Shown here: in pieces, positions 1 through 10,740 of the stretch
Numbering within the stretch: position 1 is the first letter of the stretch
Layout of the letters: each line of letters begins with the position of its first letter
NCBI RefSeq assembly: GCF_010015585.1
Contig: NW_022985070.1
Location: forward strand, 1,076,524-1,140,523
Reading direction: 5' to 3'
Source: Eremomyces bilateralis CBS 781.70
Taxonomy: Eukaryota > Ascomycota > Dothideomycetes > Eremomycetales > Eremomycetaceae
Length of the DNA: 64,000 nucleotides
The notes under the pieces: generated by a model
Database searches by the model: none
Told to the model about the DNA's origin: nothing
Seen by the model: the letters and a program-made list of their open reading frames with translations, nothing else
Made by a program: the position numbers and the translations under genes

Positions 1-1160
1 GCTCTTGGATATCGATGATGATATGGGTCGGCCTCATGCTTTATCACCTCATCCGGATACTCTGTTCTGATCCGTTTCTCGCTCATTTTCTCGCAAACTC
101 CTGGATTCATTTGGCTCATCTGGCTCCGGGGAATTACGGCATAACCGTTCTTGGCGAAGTACTGCCCTGTTTCGATAGTCCGTCGCCTCGTGCTTGTCCA
201 GACTGTCATCGGCACCAACGCATTCTCCGGGCCTCCTCGGTCGATCAAGGCCTGACGCTCTTGCTCACGATGCTTGATCAATCTTTCAGTTAACTTCCGG
301 GCGTAGTCTTTGCCTTCTTCCGAGAGAGCAGCATCGGCTTTGTAGGAGTCTTCGTGTTTGGTCGTCCCAGCGCGGGCAAAGTAGGTTTGTCTCGGCTTCG
401 TATGCAAATTGAGAAGGTAAAAGACGATGCGCTGGGACAAGTATCCGAATGCGCAGTTGTTAACAACGACCCTCTCTCCGGCATTTATCAGCTTTACCCA
501 ATGCAAGTCCTGCTCTTCCATAGTTTCGAAATGCGGGATTCTGGCGGACAGACGGGCCAAGTAGTCTTTGACGGCAAGCTCGTCGGACCATCCTTTGTAG
601 TCCGGGGATGAGATCTTAACATTGCGGACGTTGTCTTCGATTATGCGCTCGTCCGTGCAGTGGGACTCGATGAACAGCGTTTGAACTTGATGTTTGGCGA
701 ATTCTTTCGCCAGTGCTCGTCTGCCTTCGGAAATGGCATTCACGGCATCATAGATGGCCACTTGGCCGTTCTCATGGTCGAGGAAATGGAAGATGTCCTC
801 CCGGCACTTCTTCAGGATCTTGTTCCTTAACAACACCGAGGAAGGGGACGCATTGATATGGAAGTAATCCTTCGGGACATCGGTGCCCGGTCCCATTGTC
901 GCTCTCCGATAATCTCCTAGATGGAAGACGTGGGTCTTCACCCCAAGCCAGCGAAGGTACCGGGCAAGGGCTACGGATATATGAGTCTTGCCACGAGCTG
1001 GCAAGCCAACGGTAGCGATGACGATCCTTCCGGAATGAAATAGACGGCCAGACTCGGTGCTATACAGTTGGGCGGGCGCCATCACTTCCTTTTCGGGGAG
1101 ATCGTGGATGGCATCGACGTATACGCTCGACCGGCGCCGGACACGCGGCGAGTTGGCCAT
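1..1160 (-). CDS. 6-phosphofructo-2-kinase (PFK26-like), 3' end outside window
   Basis: Bifunctional-type enzyme that makes fructose 2,6-bisphosphate, the cytosolic activator of glycolysis. The reading frame is open from an ATG at 1160 to the left edge, so the C-terminus is missing. The P-loop GLPARGKTHIS lies about 45 residues from the start, followed by LARYLRWLGVKTHVFHLGDY, typical of the kinase domain. The histidine-phosphatase domain begins with TYFARAGTTKHEDSY, where the catalytic RHG motif is replaced by RAG. Later family segments (WTSTRRRTIETGQ, NPGVCEKMSEK, YPDEV, ADPYHHRYPR) are present. Loss of the catalytic His suggests a kinase-only enzyme, as known for yeast Pfk26, where this His is also replaced. 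The start is uncertain: the frame stays open further upstream without an ATG, so an upstream exon is possible. Family call is secure. Confidence 0.9.
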   Translation of the reverse strand, partial: MANSPRVRRRSSVYVDAIHDLPEKEVMAPAQLYSTESGRLFHSGRIVIATVGLPARGKTHISVALARYLRWLGVKTHVFHLGDYRRATMGPGTDVPKDYFHINASPSSVLLRNKILKKCREDIFHFLDHENGQVAIYDAVNAISEGRRALAKEFAKHQVQTLFIESHCTDERIIEDNVRNVKISSPDYKGWSDELAVKDYLARLSARIPHFETMEEQDLHWVKLINAGERVVVNNCAFGYLSQRIVFYLLNLHTKPRQTYFARAGTTKHEDSYKADAALSEEGKDYARKLTERLIKHREQERQALIDRGGPENALVPMTVWTSTRRRTIETGQYFAKNGYAVIPRSQMSQMNPGVCEKMSEKRIRTEYPDEVIKHEADPYHHRYPR

Positions 1161-2129
1161 GATGTCGGCAGTGCTGCTTTCCGTCAACCATTGAAGCGGA
1201 AGGAGGATGGTACCACCATAACCTACAGCAGAGTGTCCATATTGAAAGAGAGTAGTGTCCGGGGGTATCGAGAAACCGGAGGCTTGAAACGGGAAGCAAT
1301 AAAGCAACGGTGGAGATCTAGTTCGCAATTTGCTTGCGGCGGCAGACAGGCAATCTCTAAGAGAGATGTTACACAAACGGCGATACTATTTCGTGCTCCG
1401 GATGGGTTGGCTGTGAGTCCACGATGTGCATATTTCCGAGAGTGACAATGGTACGGGGGACAAGAGAAGCATTGCAATATGAAGATGGGAGAAACGGAGA
1501 AGAGTCGGGGAATTGGAAGATTTAGCACAGTTTAGAGAAATGTCGCATCAAAATGAAGACCCTGCCAGTAGTACCTCCGTTGTCCGTCTCGTTCATACAA
1601 TACTAATCTGATAAATGGAAGGGAAGCTTCAGGCGTCCCCAATTTCCACGATGACAATCAAAGACGCTGACCGCTGAAAGGTGCAAAGATATCAAAGGTC
1701 TGATTGGCTGAAAGGTGCAAAGATTTCAAAGATATGATTGGCTGTCACTGGAATTGATAAGGAACTGGTGGGAGAGTTCAAATGCACGTGATGATCAGCA
1801 GACCTAGTTGGCAGATTAACACGTGCAAGTCAGGTGACCACGCGTTAAGCACTGTTTGAGTCAGGAATATCTCCTTAACCGCTCGTGAATGAATCATGTC
1901 ATTAAGGCCCCAAGGCAATTATTCGATCCACCAGCCAGGCCATGGACTGGATATTCCCTAGAAGACTTCCCTTGATGCTGGACATCTGAAGACATGGACT
2001 TTCAAGTTGACTTGTTAGGAGTTTATCCTCTCTACCTTCATCGGCTGGAGAGACTTTCCGCACAGCTTTCATTGTCTTGAACATCATTCAGCGCTGACTT
2101 GGATTGGCAGAACGCTGCGCGAAACTTCG
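1161..2129. other. Intergenic, divergent promoter region
   Basis: Non-coding stretch between the divergently transcribed phosphofructokinase and glutamyl-tRNA synthetase genes. It holds the tandem repeat at 1674-1741 and no coding segment that I can support. Confidence 0.5.
1674..1741. repeat. Two-copy 34-bp tandem repeat with CCAAT boxes
   Basis: Two adjacent 34-bp units (1674-1707 and 1708-1741) both begin CTGAAAGGTGCAAAGAT and end TGATTGG. They differ at only a few positions. Each ends in ATTGG, the reverse complement of CCAAT, and each contains a GATA/GATT-like core. It lies in a shared divergent promoter, so it may be a duplicated regulatory module; that role is inference. Confidence 0.7.
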
Positions 2130-3967
2130 ATGATGCGCCTGCCTTCTCTCAGGCATGGCACTCTCAGGCATGGCATCAAGAACATTAACTCTCCCGGGCG
2201 CGGATTGAGTCCATTTCAATATGTGACCCTTCTCTCGCGTCCATCCGGCTCTCGCTGGTTGAGCAAGGCGACGAAACTCCCCGAACAACCGGCCAGAACC
2301 CGATTCGCACCCTCCCCGACCGGATACCTTCACCTTGGGTCTCTCCGGACCGCGCTCTTCAATTACCTCCTGGCCCGCCGAACCGGCGGGCAATTTCTCC
2401 TTCGAATCGAGGACACGGACCAGAAACGGACGGTGCCAGATGCAGAGGAAAAGTTATTCAAAGATCTACGGTGGGCTGGGTTGGAATGGGATGAAGGTCC
2501 CGAAGTAGGAGGACCGTATGGCCCCTACCGACAATCCGAGCGGACAGCGCTCTACCAGTTGCATGCCGGGCAACTCCTAGAGACCGGACACGCGTACCGA
2601 TGCTTCTGCACGCAGGAACGGCTTCAGGAACTCGCAGAGGAGCGACACAAACTCGGACTCCCGACCGACTACGACCGTCGATGCTTCCACATGAGCAAAG
2701 AAGAATCGAATGCGAAAGCAGCGGATGCGCAACCCCATGTTATCCGCCTTCTCTCCCCGCCGAAGTACCCGTCCTTCATCGATCTAGTGTATGGAAAAGT
2801 ACCAAAGGGGGCCACCCTGAAACGTACGGTCGACGACGCCTTCGACGATCCCATTCTTTTGAAGTCGGACGGATTGCCGACATACCACCTTGCGAATGTG
2901 GTAGACGATCACCACATGGAAATCACCCATGTCGTCCGAGGGTCCGAGTGGCTGATCGCAACCCCGAAACACATCGCGATGTACGAGGCTTTTGGCTGGA
3001 AACCACCGGCGTTTGCCCACGTAGGCTTGCTGGTTGACGAGGAGGGGAACAAACTAAGCAAAAGAAAGTTGGACATTGACATTGCGTCTTACCGGGACAA
3101 AGGCGTCTTGCCCGATGCACTCGTGAACTTTGTAGCTCTGCTTGGGTGGTCGCATAATATGGGCAAGGACTTTTGCACCGTGGAAAGACTACAAGAGCTT
3201 GTAAGATCAAAGAGTATGCTATTTTTTAACATTGTATTAACGCGTGGGCAGTTCCGACCGAAATTCACGAAGGGCAATACAACTGTAGATATCAGGAAGC
3301 TTTGGTTCCTTCAATCTAAGCATGCTGCCAACATTACTGAGGAGAGTGGCCAGCCATTTGCCGACCTTGTTCGCCAAGTTGAAGAGGTCGTTGTGAAGGA
3401 ATACAATGTCGCGGACAGGTAAGACTTCTGGTCTTGGAGCCTTTTGATATCGGCCATTAATCCAAAATTAGATCCCATACCCTGCAGGATACACTATTGC
3501 CAACATACATATCCAGCATCCTCAAAGCGGATGCGAGGAATTATTCCACCCCAGAGGAGTTCGTGAAACGCGTCGAATTCTTCTTCCGACCCCAGCACTA
3601 TCCCCCAATCTTCGACGGTTACCAGAAATCCAACGTAGCCGTGGACACGCTGGCATCCGCCTGCCGTCAAATTCTCCAAGCATCGCCCTGGACGAAAGAG
3701 GGTATCCAGAAGGAAATTCTGACCACCGTGGCCCAATTAGAGAAGAGCATCGCCTCTGAAGCGTCTGAGAAACACTCCCATCGAGCCGTGAGTGCCGATG
3801 TGCACCATTTTCTCCGCGGTGTTATTCTTGGTGGCCGAGCAGGACCGACGGTGGCCGAATCCATGGAGATCTTGGGGAAGGCGTTTTGCGCGGCACGATT
3901 CTCCGAATTCCAAGCCGCTCGCCCCGCAACGGCGGAGGATGGTACTGTTTCCTCTGCGGCTGGGTGA
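2130..3967 (+). CDS. MSE1: Mitochondrial glutamyl-tRNA synthetase
   Basis: Class I aminoacyl-tRNA synthetase charging tRNA-Glu in the mitochondrion. Exons 2130-3418 and 3472-3967 (594 aa) are joined by a 53-nt GTAAGA...TTAG intron. Exon lengths sum to whole codons. The first ~55 residues are rich in Arg/Ser/Leu and poor in acidic residues, fitting a mitochondrial presequence. The HIGH-type signature FAPSPTGYLHLGSLRTALFN follows at about residue 57. The KMSKS-type signature is EEGNKLSKRKLDI, and RIEDTDQKRTV and HVVRGSEWL are typical of the family. The C-terminal anticodon-binding part is encoded in exon 2. It is convergent with the NADH dehydrogenase gene. A bacterial-type (mitochondrial) enzyme is favoured over the cytosolic one by sequence style and presequence. 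Confidence 0.93.
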
Positions 3968-4710
3968 CAATTGAAGGGGGCTCGGCGATCTCGTACCACC
4001 GGTGTATAGAGGAGCCGTGTAGCCAAAACTCCACCCGTTCCGAATCCGCACAGTATGACAACCCGTTGTCGATCCGATCGCGATGGGGTATGAGGATTCG
4101 AACGGACGTGGCGGCTGCGGGCGACTGTCCGAGCAGATGGACGATGTGGCGGGGCTGTTGGAATGGGCGGTTGGTGGATGGACGAGGTTTTCGAGTAGGG
4201 TGAGGATGAGCCTGGAGGGATCGGGCATAAGGCAGCGGAGTATGGGGATAAAGAGCAGTAGATAGTTCTCTATGAAATGACCAGCGCGTCGGGGACGCCC
4301 GCTATATAAATCGATACCCGTTGACATGTTCCAGACATAAACCTGTTGGGCTTCAGTCTTATCAGCCAGCCATATATTGAGTCAGAGATGGAAACCACGA
4401 CAGAAGGAGACTGCAGCAGAAAGCATCCGCACGTTGAAACATTTGTAGCAAGGTCTAAAGATCTATTAAACGCATGAAAAGAAGTCTTTTCTCTCCGCTT
4501 TCGCTTTCCCAAATCAAACATGGCCGTGGTCCAAACATCCAAAAACAGAAAGTATACACAAAAGTACGATGAAGCTTTGGCCGAAGATTATCCCAATGCA
4601 GCAGTGGTTGAACCCGAAGTATATATGGGAGCAGGAGGTGGAAAGGCTGAGGGGGCAGTACGAGGGGCAAAACCTCTGGAGGACAAGGAGCGAAGTCAGG
4701 GCCACCGCGC
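3968..4710. other. Intergenic between convergent genes
   Basis: Holds the 3' flanks of the glutamyl-tRNA synthetase and the NADH dehydrogenase. Short open frames on both strands look like shadows or chance, and none has recognisable domains. Confidence 0.5.
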
Positions 4711-6816
4711 TCACTCCCGCGAGACGTCTCGACCAAACATCTTGGTCTTGGCCCAATCCATCACTACCAGGATCCTATTTCTCACTAAACACGAAGAGAA
4801 AGCCGTTAGCATGCTATTACCGAGTCTCGGCGCGGAACGCTGTTGGGGTTCACTTACTGCTCCAGCACATGCTCAGATAGGCGCTGCGCCAGAAGATATA
4901 GGTCAGGCCACCACCGGTCGCCACGTTTCCGGTCAACCAGCTGATATCCGCCACCGCCTTGTCGCTCCCGATGTACGCCAACGATCCTTGATGGGAGTAT
5001 TCGAACGGTCCCATCTGCTTGACGCGTCGGAGGCGCTTCTGCAGTTCCTTGATGTCCGCGAAGACTTGATCCCGCTCCTCCTTGTTCGGCGCCTTGGATT
5101 GGAGGTCGCTCAATTGGGATAGCTTATCCTCGATGGCCTGGGTCTTCGCGATGTTGTTGAAGAGCCTCGCCAGGAACGCGCCCTCTTGCGAGGCGACCTG
5201 GGCCGTTGGCGCGTAGTTGGCGATGGCGCAGTCGCCGACCGCCCAGATGTCTTCAGTACCCTTCACGACGAGGTATTCGTTAACGAGGAGGCCGCGGCGC
5301 GAGTCCTTCTGCGCAGGAATCTGCATCATAAGATCCTTCACGACAGGCCGGAGAGCGTTACCAGTGGCCCAGACAAGGAGACCATAGGGGATATTCTCCG
5401 TGATTTTCTGGCCGTCCGGACCGGTGGACTCGGCTTCGATGTACTTCTCGTGGACTTTTTTGACCATGGTCTTGGTACGGATGGTGATGGTTTCTTCCTT
5501 GAATGTGCGTTCGGTGTAATCAATGAGTTGCTTGGAGAACATGGGAAGAACCTAAACGACGAATTAGTTCTCAGTACCGAGTTGAGAGTGACCGAAACCT
5601 TACGTTTGGTAGAGCCTCTACGAGGGTGACGTGGAAGTTGTCTTGAATTTCGGGGATCCATTTCCTCAGATCATCTTGGAAGAAATCCTGGAGTTCACCG
5701 GCGAATTCGACACCGGTAGGACCGCCGCCAACCACCACCATATGCAGTAGCCGGGCTCGTTCCTCGGGAGATTGGTCCCGGAAAACGGCGGTCTCACAGC
5801 AGTCCATGATGCGTCGGCGGATCTTCTGAGCGTCACCGACCTCTTTGAGGAAAAGACCATGCTCACGGACACCGGGGATGCCTAGCAAATATATATCAGC
5901 CGGCTGAACTGCACGCAATGCGAATAGCTGTGAACTTACCGAAGGTCGCATTTTCCGCCCCAACACCAACCACGAGCATATCGAACGCGATTTCCGATGT
6001 CCTCACATTACCCTTGATTTCACTCTCGTCATTGATGTATACGACCTTCTTCTTATAATCGATCTTCGTCGCCTCGGCCTCGTAGAACTTGACGGCGGTT
6101 TTCTTGTGTCGCAAGAAGTTTCGAACCGGCTCCATGATGGAGCGATGTTCGATCTGGCCGGTCGTGCAGGAGGGTAGGAGCGGGGTGAAGAGGAAATAAT
6201 TGCGCGGGGAGATGACGATGACATTGTAGTTCTCCGTATCGAGTTTCTTGAGGAGCGAGACGGAGCCCCAACCGGTGCCTGCAGGTCTCATAGTTAGCAA
6301 AGGTGTTCGATACTGTCTGCTCCTGTCCGCTCCTGTCCACGGATTTTGATGCGAGCAACTCCATGGATCCGACGTAGAGCCAGAATGTTAGACAATGGGA
6401 CACGTACCAAGAACCACCAACGTTTTCTTCCCTTCCTCTGGCACCTCCTGCTCTGCGGGATGGCGCATCAAGTAGATCTCATAACCCACATACACCAGCG
6501 CGCCCGCCGCACCCAGATATGTCAACCGCCAGAGCCATCGAATGAGTCGGAAGCGCTTCTTCGGTTTCGGGGTCTCCGCCTCCGCCGGCGTCGCATACGC
6601 CCGGGTCGACACGAGCGATGTGACCGTCGTGATCCTCGACGGCAGCGCACGGGAGACGGATGAGGATGTGAGAATCGGGCTCCGCGACGGGGCTTGTCGT
6701 CGTGCGATGGCGGCGGAAGAGAGGGCACGAGAAGTGTGGGAGATCAATCGAGGGCAATTGGCGGCCGGGAGGCCGGCTTTCAGCCGTATCGGCGCGCAAA
6801 TGATCTGTTTCATCAT
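4711..6816 (-). CDS. External alternative NADH:ubiquinone oxidoreductase, mitochondrial
   Basis: Type II NADH dehydrogenase (NDE family) that oxidises NADH and reduces ubiquinone without proton pumping. Five exons on the minus strand: 6408-6816, 5940-6278, 5604-5881, 4858-5551 and 4711-4784 (597 aa). All phases agree. The N-terminus is a basic presequence followed by a hydrophobic segment (LTYLGAAGALVYVGYEIYL). The first dinucleotide-binding motif LGTGWGSVSLLKKL spans an intron. The second is VVVGGGPTGVEFAGEL. The segment TEDIWAVGDCA is typical of the FAD site, and the C-terminus WAKTKMFGRDVSRE matches the family. The insert between the second motif and the C-terminus lacks an evident EF-hand, so calcium control is not suggested. 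Orientation on the outer face of the inner membrane is inferred from the hydrophobic anchor and family resemblance. Confidence 0.93.
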
Positions 6817-8391
6817 CGTGGCCGTTGGAGCGATGACTTGGAGGGAAACACGCTCAGAAATGCGATTGCAACCGGGTCAAGAAGAGGCAAAGCCTGGATT
6901 TGATCGTCACACAAATAACGAGGGTGGGAGGTGTCGATGGAGGTGGTTGCAGGTCGGGTCGACGGCTCGGACGAAATGGAGCAGAGCAAAGCTTGATCTG
7001 CAGACGTCACCGTTCTCGACTGCACTTGGATTCGGACAATTTCCTACGGCAGAAGCAGGAAATATATGTAGGCGTGCTGCCGACGAGAGGTTGGTCAGCA
7101 GAGGGCGTGAGGAGGGAGCTGAAGGATTTGAGGCCTCGTTCTGAAAAAAAGAAATGGAGTCAGATGGATGAAGAGAAAAAGGGTCTAGGAGGCGATGACA
7201 CCAGCAGCCAATGCTTACCACTTTATGGAGTACGTGCAGTCACACACTTGACACTCCCTCTAGCTGCGTCGGATAAGATTTAATTTATTAAGTACGGCAC
7301 ACAGCACTTGAATCTATCGTTGGGATCTGATTTTAACGTGTCCGATCCCAACAATGGGGAGCGGAAAATGGGAACCAGACAGCCTTCCAGCTTCTTGTAC
7401 AATGGTCGAATTCCCCAATCCGGCTAAAAGTAGAGCGTGTCGGGCTCAGTGGAATTGCTTATTACTGTTAATCCCAATTGACAAATCCATTACGAAATAC
7501 ATCCGGTAATTTAGGCCGTTTCATGAAATACTATGTACAGGTATTATAGCTTAAGGTGCGGTAACCAAAGGTATCACCGACTTAGTAACTGCAGTGTATA
7601 CCACCAGATTCGGGTGCCGCTACGATGAGAAATTGAGAACGAAGGCGACAGGAGCTTCTTCATGTGACAAGACCAACGTCACCACCTCTTAAAATCCCTT
7701 TTCAAGCAATGGTAATATATTACTAACGTTAGATTCGGAGCTGAAGATCGGGTCAACCCGGAGCCATCGAGTCCATCCGACTCTTGGGATTCTTACGACT
7801 CCTGTCGGAATATCGAGGAACCGTCCGGACGCGAGGTTGGACTCCCGTCGGTGAATCTCGTATCGTGTCTACGGAGACAATATCACAAGAGTCACGTTTC
7901 TTCCCGAGAGGACACAGGGAGCATCTTACGGCGTGCGTATTGCTGTCTGCTAGATGTACATGGTCTCCTTTCCTCCCTTCCGCATCCACGTCTCCCCGCG
8001 AGACCGATGTCGACAGGAAGGAGATCGATCGCTTTCGATCGACCGTCTCTATAGTGAACCGACCGAATGAATATCGACCCTCGCTCCACTTCAACAGCTG
8101 AATGATAAATAGCTCGGGCTCCCAGCCCCCCGGAAATATGCAGTCAAGGAAAGAACGCCATCGCGATGCCATGCCATGCAATTCCCCCCTGAAACGCGAC
8201 GGAGGGGGGAATAGTGAACAGAAAACGAAAGTGAAAAAGACAGCGGCCGAGAGCGGTGGCTTAATATAACCACGGACGGGTCCGGCAGAAAGGTCTTGAC
8301 CCTTCTGCACTATCTAGAAACGCTGTCGCCGGTGAAATAAGCTCAACGTGATGAGAGCTGCACAGGGAATGAGATAAGGAGATCCGGAAAA
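6817..8391. other. Intergenic, about 1.6 kb
   Basis: Upstream region of the NADH dehydrogenase and 3' flank of the cyclin gene. Open frames here (for example 7753-8310 minus) have no domain resemblance. I see no gene. Confidence 0.45.
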
Positions 8392-10740
8392 TCAGTATCT
8401 CTGCTCCCTTGTCCGGCTCCCGCCTCCGGTTGGCCCTGTTTGCTGCCAACCATACGGCTGCCCGGAATAGCTTCCCCCTTGATGTTGACCTGGACCGGGC
8501 GCCTGACCCTGCGGTTGCGAAGTCTGTCCCCAGTTCCCGACATACGGAAGACGACCCCACTTCGTCTCGCTGAAGTTCCTCCCAAGGCTGCGGTACTGCA
8601 ACCGTGGCTCGGGTCCAGAGCCCGACTGGCCGTATCCGCTGGGGAAAAGCCCACTCCCGGCGCCAATACCGCTGTTCAGAGTCCCGCTGCTCGGCTGGGA
8701 AGTGGAGTTGCGGATGGCGCCCATCATCCCGCTCGGCGGCGGGACGAGCAACGTTTGTACTGCGCGGATTGGTCGATACGGTGAGGAGCGCTGAGCCAGG
8801 AAATAGGACGGAGAGAGATGGCTCGGGGGTAGGGCAGTGGCGGTGGTTGATGGCGGCATGCTGGAGGATCCCGGGGTGAAGTGTTGGGTTGGCGGCTGCG
8901 AATGCGTCGGCGTGACGTTGCCGGATGAATTGGCAAAAGTCGCGGACACAGGAGAGACGCTCGTGGAGCCTGGTGGGTAGGGGCTGAGATTGCGAGGAGG
9001 GGGGCGAAGGTCGAGTGGAGGGACATGCGGAGGTATGGAGAGGGGGGGAAGTGAGGTCCCCATAGATGAAGGGACGTTGACTCCAGTGCCTGGCCCTTGA
9101 TATGGTGTGGGAGGTTGCAATTGCGACTGCGACTGCGGAGGGAAGACGAGAGACATGGCATTTCGTCCCGGCGGAGGGAGTTGTGGTACCAACGGGTTTG
9201 AAAAGTGATTCGATTGAGGGGTCTGAATCGAGAGATTCGGTACCGGAAGAGGTGGAAGAGAACGCTGGGGGTTTGAAGCAGCCGCGGGCACCGGAGTTGG
9301 GAGACTATGAATCGACCGGATCAGTTCTTGACGCTTTGCCGGGGGCTCGATGTTCGCATGTTCTTCATAACCGCGCTTTTGGCCGCCGAAGTGACCATCC
9401 AGCTCGGGAAGAGGTCGGATTGGGGACACGGCGGCCGCACGCATCTGTGGAAGAATGATGGGCGTGGAAGAAACAGCCGGTGGGAAATGATAACCCGGCT
9501 GTGATGGGGGCGACGTATGTGCGGATACTGGGGGAGACGGCAGCCCTCTGCCACGAGGGGTGGATTGTCGCGCCAGGGAGGCGTAGTAAAAGTAATCTCC
9601 GAATTTGCCCAGCTTCGCCTTCCACTCTGCCCAGTGCGTCTCCGAGGCGTAGAGGCTGTACCGCATGTTGCTCAGGAACTCGACCTCCATGACGTGGACC
9701 TCTTGCACCGAGATCCCGGATACTTCCGCCCAGGTCTTGTTCGTGTACGTATTATCGTCTAGGACTAATCCAAAGGTTAGTACAAAAACCGACATATGAT
9801 GAGAAGTCGAACGAGCGCACATTTGTTTCCGAGCATCAACGCAACCGTCAGCAGCCTGAATTCGCTCCCTGGCTTCCCCTTCACCATTGGGTTGATGTGC
9901 TTCAACCGGTAGATAAAGAGGAGGGCGAGCATAACCACATTCTGCGTCACCTGGGTGGTGGACAATATTGTGGCGACCCATTTCGTAAATCCGGTCGACG
10001 GTCTGGCTTCGGGTAAAAGGGACTGTGCAATGGTCGGAATGACCTCGCGGTCGGCGCTCTGGATCTTTTGGAGTAAAGTCGAGTCCTCAAACCAGAAAAG
10101 GCATGTTACCTATGAACATCCAGTCAGCGAAACAGGGTAAACGACGAGTCCCAGAACCAAATCGTACCTCGGCAGCCAATTGAGGCATTCCCAGTTGCTT
10201 GACATTGATTTCCGGTGGTATCTGAAGCGATGGAGCTACCAAACTCGTGAGGTTTTTTCTCCGCTCATTGGGCCCGTCCACGGTGGTAGAGTGCACGGTT
10301 CCATGTTGTAAAGGCGACCGTCGTATGGGGTCTACCATGCTCGCCGACGCGCTTTGATATGGTCGAGATATCAGGTTCTCCGGTTGCCGATACGGATCTG
10401 CCTGTGCCGAACGATACGTGGTATACCGCGGACCATCGGCCATCGGCGTTGGAACGGGGCCACTGGATTGACCATATCCTCGACTAGACACCCCGTACAT
10501 GGTCAGAGGGGATGCTGAGTCGTCGTTGCCGAAGGGCAGGGGTCGCACTGCGTCCGTCCACGACTTGACTGGCTCTCTGCTGCTTAATGCTTGAGGTACA
10601 GACGAGGGAAACCGCGGATATGGAGTTGGAAGCGTTCTGACTGAATCTTTCCGTCGTGTCCGGGGAGAAAGGTGTGCGAGAGGCTGCTCGTAAGGGAGCA
10701 CGGCGTGAGGCATAGGGTTTGGATAGCGTAGTTCGAGCAT
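8392..10740 (-). CDS. Clg1/PCL-type PHO85 cyclin
   Basis: Cyclin partner of a PHO85-type cyclin-dependent kinase. Exons 10168-10740, 9821-10109 and 8392-9764 (744 aa), with lengths in phase. The N-terminal ~190 residues are low-complexity. The cyclin fold follows at about residues 195-330: EVTCLFWFEDSTLLQKI, QNVVMLALLFIYRLK, FRLLTVALMLGNKFLDDNTY, and TWAEVSGISVQEVHVMEVEF. The join NK|FLDDN restores the conserved cyclin motif and fixes the second intron. The C-terminal ~400 residues are rich in Pro, Ser and Gln and probably disordered. The long upstream region (over 7 kb to the next gene) may hold extended regulatory sequence. Assignment to the Clg1 subgroup rests on the long Pro-rich tail and is less sure than the cyclin call. 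Confidence 0.85.

Noticed and set aside
3737-4327. 196-aa frame on the minus strand
   Set aside because: Mostly antisense to the last exon of the glutamyl-tRNA synthetase.
4520-5122. 200-aa frame on the plus strand
   Set aside because: Overlaps the two 3' exons of the NADH dehydrogenase on the opposite strand, which have strong family support.
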